In this document: piece after piece, positions 1-6,230 of the stretch
Layout: the number at the start of each line of letters is the position of its first letter
Position numbering within the stretch: position 1 is the stretch's first letter
NCBI RefSeq assembly: GCF_937875265.1
Contig: NZ_CALLXM010000133.1
Coordinates: 1-9,273 of the forward strand
Origin: an uncultured Acetobacter sp.
GTDB lineage: Bacteria > Pseudomonadota > Alphaproteobacteria > Acetobacterales > Acetobacteraceae
Length of the DNA stretch: 9,273 nt
Direction of reading: 5' to 3'
Made by a program: the position numbers and the translations under genes
Notes under the pieces: model-generated
Seen by the model: the letters and a program-made list of their open reading frames with translations, nothing else
The model's database searches: none
What the model was told of the DNA's origin: nothing

Positions 1-320
1 TGCCCGCACACCCGGAAAGCGTGCCGATTAACCTGCTGGTGCGCGTAAAAGGCACACCGCTTGGAGAGTCTGAGGCTGTGGACCCGCTGGACTTCGTCCG
101 CATGATTGCCGCGGCACGTATTACCATGCCCAAAAGCCGGGTGCGTCTGGCCGCAGGCCGTGAGGATATGAGCGATGAAACACAGACCCTGTGCTTCCTT
201 GCCGGTGCCAATTCCATTTTCTATGGCGAACGCTTGCTGACCACCCCCAACCCGCAGGCTTCCCGTGACCGCAAGCTGCTGGACAAGCTAGGCATGCATA
301 CAACTGGCATTTCCGTCTAA
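1..320 (+). CDS. bioB: Biotin synthase, C-terminal part (5' end outside window)
   Basis: The last step of biotin synthesis is sulfur insertion into dethiobiotin by a radical-SAM enzyme carrying a [4Fe-4S] and a [2Fe-2S] cluster. Only about the last 105 residues are visible, roughly the final third of a usual 320-350 residue BioB. Reading opens at base 3 without a start codon: the GTG at 21 lies inside the conserved HPESVPINLLV segment and encodes valine, so it is not the start. The segment PINLLVRVKGTPL, the VRLAAGRED stretch and GANSIFYGERLLTTPNP are BioB hallmarks. The arginine encoded at 144-146 matches the unusual arginine ligand of the [2Fe-2S] cluster. The N-terminal CxxxCxxC radical-SAM motif lies outside the window. 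It ends at TAA 318-320, 45 bp before queE on the same strand, so it may be co-transcribed with the que genes. Family identification is near certain. Confidence 0.96.
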   Translation, partial: PAHPESVPINLLVRVKGTPLGESEAVDPLDFVRMIAAARITMPKSRVRLAAGREDMSDETQTLCFLAGANSIFYGERLLTTPNPQASRDRKLLDKLGMHTTGISV

Positions 321-340
321 AATGTCTCTTGCATTCCCGG

Positions 341-356
341 CCTGATCTGCGTCAGG
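341..356 (+). promoter_or_regulatory. Small hairpin covering the queE ribosome-binding site
   Basis: CCTGA (341-345) pairs perfectly with TCAGG (352-356) around a 6-base loop. The 3' arm contains the AGG(T) at 354-357 that is the best Shine-Dalgarno candidate for queE, 8-9 bases before its ATG. There is no U-tract, so this is not a normal terminator. It could modulate queE translation, but a 5-bp stem is short and can arise by chance. Confidence 0.3.
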
Positions 357-365
357 TGCTGTCGC

Positions 366-1010
366 ATGTCTTATATGGTCAAGGAAATGTTCCTCACCCT
401 ACAGGGTGAGGGCGGACAGGCTGGGCGACCAGCCGTGTTTTGTCGTTTTGCAGGGTGCAACCTGTGGTCTGGTCGGGAAGCTGATCGGGCCGAGGCTGTT
501 TGTACCTTCTGTGATACCGATTTTATTGGCACAGATGGTGAAGGCGGCGGCAAGTTTGAAACCGCCGCAGCACTCGCCAGCACCATTGCACGCTTCTGGC
601 CGGAAACCGCCGACGCCATAACCGTGCCGGGGCTGGTGGTGTTTACCGGTGGTGAACCTCTGCTTCAGCTTGATGCTGCCCTGATAGACGCCATGCACGC
701 CCGAAACTTTAGCATTGCAGTGGAAAGCAACGGCACCTTGCACGCACCAGAGGGTATCGACTGGCTGTGCATCAGCCCGAAGGCAGGCGCTCCGCTGGAG
801 CAGACCAGTGGCACAGAACTCAAGCTGGTTTACCCGCAAACGGGGCTTGACCCGGCCACGCTGGAGCAGCTTGATTTCAAACATTTCTGGCTTCAGCCCA
901 TGGACGGCCCGAACCAGAACGACAATATACAAGCCGCCATCCGTTACTGTCTGGCACACCCCAAATGGGGCCTTTCTTTACAGACCCACAAGCTGACCGG
1001 TATTCCCTGA
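366..1010 (+). CDS. queE: 7-carboxy-7-deazaguanine synthase (radical SAM)
   Basis: QueE rearranges 6-carboxy-5,6,7,8-tetrahydropterin to 7-carboxy-7-deazaguanine in the preQ0/queuosine pathway, a cytosolic radical-SAM reaction. The 214-residue protein begins with the family N-terminus EMFLTLQGEGGQAGRPAVF. The cluster-binding cysteines are C31, C46 and C49, spaced CX14CX2C. This is the expanded variant known from Burkholderia multivorans QueE rather than the common CX3CX2C. TGGEPLLQ (94-101) is the SAM-binding GGE motif, and VESNGT (about 119-124) follows. The ATG at 366 is preceded by AGGT at 354-357; an alternative ATG four codons in (375) would also keep the conserved core. It is 3 bp ahead of queC and forms an operon with queC and queD. 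Function is well supported; only the start is slightly uncertain. Confidence 0.96.
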   Translation: MSYMVKEMFLTLQGEGGQAGRPAVFCRFAGCNLWSGREADRAEAVCTFCDTDFIGTDGEGGGKFETAAALASTIARFWPETADAITVPGLVVFTGGEPLLQLDAALIDAMHARNFSIAVESNGTLHAPEGIDWLCISPKAGAPLEQTSGTELKLVYPQTGLDPATLEQLDFKHFWLQPMDGPNQNDNIQAAIRYCLAHPKWGLSLQTHKLTGIP

Positions 1011-1013
1011 CCC

Positions 1014-1742
1014 ATGCCCTCTCCCGCACGCGCCACTGATGAAGCTGCTCTGGTCCTGTTTTCTGGCGGACAGGATTCCGCCACCTGTCTGGCATGGGCA
1101 CTTGCTCGCTTTGGCCGGGTAGAAACGCTGGGCTTTGACTACGGGCAGCGCCACGCAGTGGAACTGGAATGCCGGGAAACCCTGCGGGAAGGCCTGTGTG
1201 CACAAAACCCGCTGTGGAAAGAGCGGCTGGGTATGGACCACACCCTTGCTCTGGAGGCACTGGGCGATATTTCTGACACCGCCCTGACCCGCAATGCAGA
1301 AATTTCCATGGAAAAAGATGGCCTGCCCAACACTTTTGTGCCGGGCCGCAACATTATTTTCCTGACATTTGCAGCCGCCCTCGCTGCTCGCCGAGGCATC
1401 CGCCACATTGTGACCGGCGTCTGTGAGACAGACTATTCCGGTTATCCGGATTGCCGGGATGATACCATCAAGGCCGTCCAGGTTGCCCTGAACCTTGGCA
1501 TGGACTCACGCTATGTGCTGCACACGCCGCTGATGTGGATCGACAAAGCCGAGACATGGAAGCTGGCAGAAGAACTTGGCGGAGCCCCGCTTGTGTCCCT
1601 GATCAATCAGGAAAGCCACACCTGTTATCTGGGGGAACGGGGCACTATACATCCGTGGGGTCATGGCTGCGGAACATGCCCGGCCTGTGCCCTGCGTCGC
1701 GCCGGATGGGAAGAGTATGTGGCGGAGAAGACCAATGCCTGA
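1014..1742 (+). CDS. queC: 7-cyano-7-deazaguanine (preQ0) synthase
   Basis: QueC converts 7-carboxy-7-deazaguanine, ammonia and ATP to preQ0, the nitrile precursor of queuosine. The protein has 242 residues, close to the usual 220-240. The PP-loop ATP-binding motif SGGQDS lies at residues 17-22 after a short hydrophobic strand (ALVLF). FVPGRNIIFLTFAAALAA and the GVCETDYSGYPDCRDD segment are strongly conserved in the family. The C-terminal zinc site is visible as one Cys in SHTCYLG and three in CGTCPAC. The ATG follows the queE TGA by 3 bases and has no obvious Shine-Dalgarno sequence, suggesting translational coupling to queE. Its own stop overlaps the start of queD. Confidence 0.97.
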   Translation: MPSPARATDEAALVLFSGGQDSATCLAWALARFGRVETLGFDYGQRHAVELECRETLREGLCAQNPLWKERLGMDHTLALEALGDISDTALTRNAEISMEKDGLPNTFVPGRNIIFLTFAAALAARRGIRHIVTGVCETDYSGYPDCRDDTIKAVQVALNLGMDSRYVLHTPLMWIDKAETWKLAEELGGAPLVSLINQESHTCYLGERGTIHPWGHGCGTCPACALRRAGWEEYVAEKTNA

Positions 1743-2259
1743 TCTGGTTTTTACCCGTCGCTTTTCCATGGGCCACCGCCTGATTCATGGTGCAAGTGAA
1801 TCCTGCGCCCTGCCCCACGGCCACAATGAATTTGTCACGATACGCCTCAGCCCCACCAGACGCGCCAGACTGGATGGGAAAGGCAACATGCCGGTTTCCT
1901 TCCAGGCCGCCAAAAGCACCTGGCATCGTTTTGTCGATGAAAAGCTGGATCATGCCCTGCAACTGGCGGAAGACGATCCTCTTCTGGCATGGTTTCAGGC
2001 CAATGAACCCGCACGGGCGCAGCGTATTGTCATCACGCCAGGTGACCCGACAACAGAACTGATGGTCTGCCTGATGATGGCAAAACTCAGCGCTTTTCTG
2101 CGCGCTGAAGGCGGCTTACTTCACTGCACGGAAGTCTCTTTGCAGGAAACGCCGACCAACACCGTGACCTTCAGCGGGAACCCCGATGAGATGATCCCGA
2201 CGGTTCGGCCGCCTGAGTCCTGCTGGTGGCACCGGGCCGATATGTCGGTTTCCGACTAA
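1735..2259 (+). CDS. queD: 6-carboxy-5,6,7,8-tetrahydropterin synthase (long form)
   Basis: QueD turns 7,8-dihydroneopterin triphosphate into 6-carboxytetrahydropterin, the substrate of QueE, and belongs to the 6-pyruvoyl-tetrahydropterin synthase fold. The ATG at 1735 overlaps the queC stop by 8 bp and has GGAG (1724-1727) 7 bases upstream. The frame stays open upstream to 1663, but that lies inside queC and is rejected. The 174-residue protein shows the zinc histidines H14, H28 and H30 (CALPHGH), catalytic Cys24, the Asp72-His73 pair in KLDHAL, PTTE (105-108), and the C-terminal Glu138 in LQET. It is about 50 residues longer than E. coli QueD (about 120). The extra length is a longer middle section and a roughly 30-residue tail ending in WWHRADMSVSD. 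The usual DF of the MVxDF element is replaced by SF. All catalytic residues are present, so activity is expected. Confidence 0.92.
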   Translation: MPDLVFTRRFSMGHRLIHGASESCALPHGHNEFVTIRLSPTRRARLDGKGNMPVSFQAAKSTWHRFVDEKLDHALQLAEDDPLLAWFQANEPARAQRIVITPGDPTTELMVCLMMAKLSAFLRAEGGLLHCTEVSLQETPTNTVTFSGNPDEMIPTVRPPESCWWHRADMSVSD

Positions 2260-2327
2260 CTGCGGATCAGCTTGCTGGCCGGATCTCACGATCCTGCACC
2301 CCCATAATGTTTTTAAATGTAATATTC

Positions 2328-2351
2328 ATGCCCGGTTTCTGCCGGGAGCAT
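2328..2351 (+). terminator. Candidate hairpin terminator after queD
   Basis: CCCGG (2331-2335) and CCGGG (2342-2346) pair across a 6-base loop. Outer ATG/CAT pairing continues past a 2-base bulge. It lies 69 bases after the queD stop and is followed by AT-rich sequence, but the first clear T-run only starts near 2373. It could end the bioB/que transcript or act in the leader of the next gene. Confidence 0.4.
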
Positions 2352-2363
2352 CAACATATTCTC

Positions 2364-2392
2364 TTGACCAATATTTTTTCTTTTAATTTTAT
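2364..2392 (+). promoter_or_regulatory. Candidate sigma-70-type promoter for the OprB porin gene
   Basis: TTGACC (2364-2369) is one base off the TTGACA consensus, and TTTTAT (2387-2392) sits 17 bases downstream as a four-of-six match to TATAAT. A better-looking TATAAA at 2390-2395 would need a 20-base spacer. The region is strikingly AT-rich and includes the palindrome TTTTATAAAA (2387-2396). Such sequence gives chance matches easily, so this is tentative. Confidence 0.35.
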
Positions 2393-2445
2393 AAAAATAC
2401 TCTCAATAATACATTTAATGAATAACATAATAAACAGGATGATTT

Positions 2446-3975
2446 TTGAAAAAATCAATATGCTGTTTCTATAAACCTGCTGATAGTACGTTGTCTTTTG
2501 GTGCATCGCTTTCTAAGCGCCGTATACAATGGCAACTAAAACGCTCAATATGCGGCTTTTTTCTTCTCTCTCTTGCCTTTTTTACTCCGGCGCAAGCCCA
2601 GACCGACGACTTGGCTATTGGTACTGAACCTGCCATTCGGGTTGATACGCCCTTACCCAATAAAGACGCACCAACGTCCAGCGTGCCTTCTTTTGCTCGC
2701 CCGGAAGCCCTGTTTGCAGATCCAGGAGGTCTGACAAGCTGGTTAAGGCGGCGCGGTATTGCCTTTCTGCTGGACAACACCAACGAATTTGCAGGCGCAC
2801 TCACAAAGCCCGCCCAGGGCGAGAAATTTCGCTCCTACCGGCAAGGGGCCAGTAATGCCGGGCAATATGCCACATCGCTGAATATCGACTGGGAAACACT
2901 CGCCGGGCTTAAAGGCCTGAGTACACATATGATCACGGTAGGCCGTTATGGCACCACAGCAAACCGCATGTTTGGAGACTGGCTGAACCATAGTTCTGAA
3001 GATTATGGCGGCGCCGGCAATGTGGTTGTTCACCTCGTCATGCTCTACGCAGAAGAAAACCTGTTCGGTAAACGGCTCGCGATAGCTGGCGGACGCATGG
3101 CCCAGCTTTCAGACTTTGCCGCGAGCGAGTTGTTCTGCAACTTCATGAACAACAGCATGTGCGGTCGCCCCAAAGGGATTTCAGACAGTAACTATTTCGC
3201 GGGCTACCCGGCAGCCACATGGGCCTTCCGCGTGCGCGGGCGTCCGGCGCGTGACGTGTACGTTCAGGCTGGCGTCTATTTTGCTGAAAACGGTGTTTAT
3301 CAAGTGGCGCAGCACCGCACAGGCTTCAAATTCAACGGTGCCAATATTGTCGGCCATGTTGTGCCGGTTGAAGCTGGATGGGAGCCAAAGGCAGGCCGCA
3401 GCCACAGCCTGCCCGGCCATTATAAAATTGGCGCTGCGTTGCAGGACGTCCCGACCGCAGACACGTACCGAGATAGCACCGGAAAGCCTTACGTGCTGAC
3501 AGGCGCTAAAGCCGCACAGCATCAGTATAGCTGGTCAAGCTGGCTAATGCTGGACCAGCAGCTTCTACGTTATCGCAAAACGCAGAAAGATTCAGGCATC
3601 ACAGCCCTTGGTGGGGTGGTTTATAATGACCCGCGCACGGCTTTGCGGGATTATCAGGTTTATTTTGCCCTGCTGAACCGAGGCTTCTGGCGTAGCAGAC
3701 CTTACGACACCCTCGGCCTTGCCTTTACCTACACTCATATTGCTAAAAACGTGCAGAAAACCGAGGCGCTTTTACAAAGCACGCATCAGGCCACAATTAA
3801 CCACGCCACAGGTATCCAGCGCCACGCCAGCATACTGGAATTAAATTATGCTGTGCATGTTATGCGCGGCGTTATCTTCCAGCCTGTTTTTCAGTATTAC
3901 TTCCGCCCCAATGGGCAGGGAAATTTACCGGATGCCGCCATGCTGGGCTTTAAAAGCCATATTGAAATTTTCTGA
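2446..3975 (+). CDS. OprB-family carbohydrate-selective outer-membrane porin
   Basis: This is a beta-barrel porin for passive uptake of sugars across the outer membrane. The 509-residue frame contains an h-region (FFLLSLAFF) and an AQA|Q cleavage site near residues 48-51. After it come an OprB-like N-terminal segment (PGGLTSWLRRRGIAFLLDNTN), alternating aromatic strands, and a C-terminal phenylalanine typical of barrels inserted by the BAM machinery. Cys231 and Cys239 in ELFCNFMNNSMCG could form a disulfide in an external segment. The only open start with a good ribosome-binding site is TTG at 2446 (AGGA at 2436-2439, 6 bases away), which implies an unusually long 51-residue signal sequence. 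TTG at 2491 is a shorter in-frame option. An ATG at 2529 in another frame would give a normal signal peptide if the T-run at 2557-2562 were one base shorter. Family is confident, start is not. It is followed by a strong hairpin and faces mqo tail to tail. Confidence 0.88.
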   Translation: MKKSICCFYKPADSTLSFGASLSKRRIQWQLKRSICGFFLLSLAFFTPAQAQTDDLAIGTEPAIRVDTPLPNKDAPTSSVPSFARPEALFADPGGLTSWLRRRGIAFLLDNTNEFAGALTKPAQGEKFRSYRQGASNAGQYATSLNIDWETLAGLKGLSTHMITVGRYGTTANRMFGDWLNHSSEDYGGAGNVVVHLVMLYAEENLFGKRLAIAGGRMAQLSDFAASELFCNFMNNSMCGRPKGISDSNYFAGYPAATWAFRVRGRPARDVYVQAGVYFAENGVYQVAQHRTGFKFNGANIVGHVVPVEAGWEPKAGRSHSLPGHYKIGAALQDVPTADTYRDSTGKPYVLTGAKAAQHQYSWSSWLMLDQQLLRYRKTQKDSGITALGGVVYNDPRTALRDYQVYFALLNRGFWRSRPYDTLGLAFTYTHIAKNVQKTEALLQSTHQATINHATGIQRHASILELNYAVHVMRGVIFQPVFQYYFRPNGQGNLPDAAMLGFKSHIEIF

Positions 3976-3977
3976 AA

Positions 3978-4020
3978 CCCCTTTGCTGTCAGCCTAAAAC
4001 CGTGGCTGACAGCAAAGGGG
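3978..4020. terminator. Bidirectional hairpin terminator between oprB-like gene and mqo
   Basis: CCCCTTTGCTGTCAGCC (3978-3994) is a perfect 17-bp inverted repeat of 4004-4020 around a 9-base loop. It lies 2 bases after the porin stop and 13 bases before the mqo stop, so it serves both convergent transcripts. Neither side has a full U-tract: the + strand continues AACTTC, and the - strand continues TTTCAGAAAATTTC. The long stem may work by blocking read-through and exonucleases as well as by intrinsic termination. Confidence 0.85.
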
Positions 4021-4033
4021 AACTTCATAGCCT

Positions 4034-5527
4034 TCAGGCCAGTTTCAATACGTCTGTGGTTTTCTCGCGCAATTCCGCACACAGATCCGAGTTATTAGCC
4101 AACGTCTGACCATAAGACGGAATCATCTCTTTCAGTTTGGCATCCCATTCCGGCAACTTCTCTGCGAAGCATTTTTTCAGCACAGTCAGCATGATCGGGG
4201 CTGCGGTGGATGCCCCCGGAGACGCTCCAAGCAACGCGGCAATTGAACCATCCTGGCTGGAAATCACTTCCGTACCAAACTGAAGGACACCGCCTTTTTT
4301 GGCATCCTTTTTGATGATCTGCACGCGTTGGCCAGCCACAACCAGCTCCCAGTCCTTAGACCGCGCCGTAGGAACAAAGTCCCGCAGAGCACTCATCCGT
4401 TCACTGCTGGACTGCATAACCTGCTCGATCAAATATTTGGTCAATGGCCAGTTATCCCGCGCCACAGCCAGCATGGCCGTGATGTTATCCGTCCGGATAG
4501 AGCGCGGCAGATCCATCAGAGACCCATGCTTGAGGAAACGAGTTGAGAAACCTGCATAGGGCCCGAACAGCAGCGCAGGTTTGCCATCAATCATCCGGGT
4601 ATCCAGATGCGGCACAGACATGGGCGGCGCACCAACGGAAGCCTTCCCATAAACCTTGGCTTTATGACGTGCCACTATTTCCGGGTTGGTACAGCGCAGG
4701 AACTGGCCACTAACCGGGAATCCGCCAACACCTTTTGCTTCAGGAATACCCGTTTTCTGGAGCAGAGGCAGCGCACCACCACCCCCACCAATAAACACAA
4801 AGCGGGCATTTACGGTACGCTGGGTGTTAAGACGCAGATCCTGCACAAGAACCTGCCACCGGCCATCCGGGCCTCGTGTAATGTTCTGTACATTGTGTTT
4901 GGTGTGCAATGTGCACCCGGCAGTGTCGACAAGGTAACTGAACAGCAGGCGGGTCAGCGCGCCGTAGTTCACATCCGTCCCGTTCAGGCTGCGGGTTGCG
5001 GCCAGAGGCTGTCCGGCGGGGCGATCCTGCATGACCAGGGGCATCCATTCTGCCAGCTGAGCCAGATCTTCAGAATACGCCATACCGGCAAATAGCTGAT
5101 GCGCGCTCAGGGCTTCATGGCGTTTGCGCAGAAAGGCAACGTTCGCTTCCCCCCACACAAAGCTCATGTGCGGCACTGGGGTAATAAAGTCGCGAGGGGA
5201 CGCTATAATATCTTTCTCAACCAGATGAGACCAGAACTGGCGAGAAATCTGGAAGGCCTCATTCACAGCAACGGCTTTGCTGATGTCTACACTGCCATCG
5301 GCCTGCTGCGGCGTGTAATTCAGCTCGCATAAAGCGGAATGGCCAGTACCGGCATTATTCCACGCATCCGAACTTTCTTCTGCCACGCTGTCCAGACGCT
5401 CAAAAATGCTGATGCTCCAGTCAGGCTGTAACCGCCTCAGAAACACCCCAAGGGTGGCGCTCATCACGCCTCCACCAATCAGGACGACATCAACAGATGA
5501 AGAAGTATCGGTCGTGGTGGAACTCAT
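4034..5527 (-). CDS. mqo: Malate:quinone oxidoreductase
   Basis: Mqo is an FAD-dependent, membrane-associated enzyme that oxidises malate to oxaloacetate and passes electrons directly to the quinone pool. It often replaces or supplements NAD-malate dehydrogenase in acetic acid bacteria. The chosen 497-residue product starts VDVVLIGGGVMSATLG at residue 12, an FAD-binding beta-alpha-beta fold. Family motifs follow: DAWNNAGTGHSALCELNYTP, FIGGGGGALPLLQ, VGGFPVSGQFL, VPHLDTR, and near the C-terminus LQFGTEVISSQDGSIAALLG with ASPGASTAA. The start at 5527 is picked because GGAG (plus-strand CTCC 5534-5537) lies 6 bases upstream; the adjacent ATG at 5530 would leave only 3. The frame is open to an ATG at 5656 (540 residues), but the extra 43 residues show no Mqo similarity. 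It is convergent with the porin gene and divergent from osmC. Confidence 0.96.
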   Translation of the reverse strand: MSSTTTDTSSSVDVVLIGGGVMSATLGVFLRRLQPDWSISIFERLDSVAEESSDAWNNAGTGHSALCELNYTPQQADGSVDISKAVAVNEAFQISRQFWSHLVEKDIIASPRDFITPVPHMSFVWGEANVAFLRKRHEALSAHQLFAGMAYSEDLAQLAEWMPLVMQDRPAGQPLAATRSLNGTDVNYGALTRLLFSYLVDTAGCTLHTKHNVQNITRGPDGRWQVLVQDLRLNTQRTVNARFVFIGGGGGALPLLQKTGIPEAKGVGGFPVSGQFLRCTNPEIVARHKAKVYGKASVGAPPMSVPHLDTRMIDGKPALLFGPYAGFSTRFLKHGSLMDLPRSIRTDNITAMLAVARDNWPLTKYLIEQVMQSSSERMSALRDFVPTARSKDWELVVAGQRVQIIKKDAKKGGVLQFGTEVISSQDGSIAALLGASPGASTAAPIMLTVLKKCFAEKLPEWDAKLKEMIPSYGQTLANNSDLCAELREKTTDVLKLA

Positions 5528-5634
5528 CATGGTCTCCGCATTATCAGCCCATTTTTTCCCATCGGAAGCAGGAGACGGGTGAAGGTCTTCCCGCATGCCG
5601 CGGTTCCCGCTCCGGCGCAAGAGCGAGCAAGAGG

Positions 5635-5649
5635 TAACCGGTGTGGTTA
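5635..5649. promoter_or_regulatory. Inverted repeat, possible operator upstream of mqo
   Basis: TAACC (5635-5639) and GGTTA (5645-5649) form a perfect 5-bp inverted repeat with a 5-base spacer, about 110 bp upstream of the mqo start. Just beside it, GCAAGAG is repeated directly at 5617-5623 and 5627-5633 with a 10-base period, which would place both copies on one face of the helix. This arrangement suits a dimeric regulator of mqo or osmC, but no specific family can be named. Confidence 0.25.
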
Positions 5650-5719
5650 TGCTCATATCCTATGGCACATTTTTTAGCTGAAGCAGGTCTCATCTCTGCG
5701 AGAGCGGAGCAGCATTGCA

Positions 5720-5744
5720 TGAACTTAACGGCATAAGCTGCGTT
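5720..5744 (+). promoter_or_regulatory. EcfG-like general stress promoter for osmC
   Basis: TGAAC (5720-5724) and CGTT (5741-5744) are separated by exactly 16 bases. The alphaproteobacterial general-stress sigma factor EcfG recognises GGAAC-N16/17-CGTT, so only the first base differs. The element would start transcription roughly 30-35 bases before the osmC ATG, a sensible leader length. osmC is a common target of general stress responses, which adds biological plausibility. That this organism has EcfG is assumed. Confidence 0.5.
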
Positions 5745-5784
5745 GTGTTCACTCTCCTGCCGGACAGAGAACAAGGATTATATC

Positions 5785-6216
5785 ATGACCATTAAAAAGC
5801 ACGGATCAGCCCACTGGGAAGGTTCTCTCAAAGAAGGGCATGGCACAGTTTCCACAGAAAGCCATGCACTGAAGAACCAGCCTTACGGGTTTAACAGCCG
5901 TTTTGAAAATAAACCTGGCACAAACCCTGAAGAACTTCTGGGGGCTGCGCATGCCGCCTGCTTCTCGATGGCGCTTTCACTAATTCTGGGGGGAGAAGGC
6001 CTGACGGCAAATTCAATTAAGACTAAAGCTGAAGTCAGCCTGAATAAAAGCGCTGATGGTTTCGAGATTGATGCCGTCGCCCTGACGCTGGAAGCCGAAA
6101 TTCCGGGCGCGACACCGGAACAGTTTCAGGCTCTGGCTAATAAAGCCAAGACCGGATGCCCGGTGTCTAAGCTCTTTAAAGCCCACATCACTCTTGATGC
6201 TAAACTGGTAGGCTGA
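5785..6216 (+). CDS. osmC: OsmC-type peroxiredoxin
   Basis: OsmC reduces organic and inorganic hydroperoxides through a cysteine pair in the cytosol and is typically induced by osmotic or general stress. The 143-residue product has the same length as E. coli OsmC and aligns closely by eye: TIKKHGSAHWEG, GHGTVSTES, QPYGFNSRFE, GTNPEELLGAAHAACFSMALS. Both redox cysteines are present, the peroxidatic C59 (HAACFSM) and the resolving C125 (TGCPVS), at the same residue numbers as in E. coli. The ATG at 5785 has AAGGA (5773-5777) 7 bases upstream. The frame is open to an ATG at 5743, but that adds 14 non-conserved residues and would start inside the candidate stress promoter. It ends 4 bp from the convergent aroC stop. 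Confidence 0.96.
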   Translation: MTIKKHGSAHWEGSLKEGHGTVSTESHALKNQPYGFNSRFENKPGTNPEELLGAAHAACFSMALSLILGGEGLTANSIKTKAEVSLNKSADGFEIDAVALTLEAEIPGATPEQFQALANKAKTGCPVSKLFKAHITLDAKLVG

Positions 6217-6230
6217 AAGTTCAGCCCACC
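6207..6230. terminator. Hairpin across the convergent osmC and aroC stop codons
   Basis: GGCTGA (6211-6216) pairs with TCAGCC (6221-6226) around a 4-base loop. After one A/C mismatch, GGT (6207-6209) pairs with ACC (6228-6230). The TGA that ends osmC lies opposite the complement of the TGA that ends aroC, so the two stop codons form part of one stem. No U-tract follows on either strand, so termination activity is plausible but not assured. Confidence 0.45.

Noticed and set aside
321..365. preQ1 riboswitch ahead of queE
   Set aside because: The 45-base gap has only one 5-bp hairpin; it lacks the A-rich tail and pseudoknot pairing expected of preQ1 riboswitches.
399..959. Long open frame on the - strand opposite queE (186 codons)
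   Set aside because: It lies fully antisense to a well-supported queE gene, shows no recognisable domain, and is explained by the high GC content and codon bias of the + strand gene.
1663..1734. Upstream extension of queD
   Set aside because: It lies entirely within queC. The ATG at 1735 has a good GGAG site 7 bases away and begins right at the conserved QueD N-terminus.
2418..2474. Short frame (about 18 codons) just before the porin gene, possible leader peptide
   Set aside because: It is AT-rich with no regulatory codon run, its stop falls inside the porin frame, and no paired attenuator hairpins are visible.
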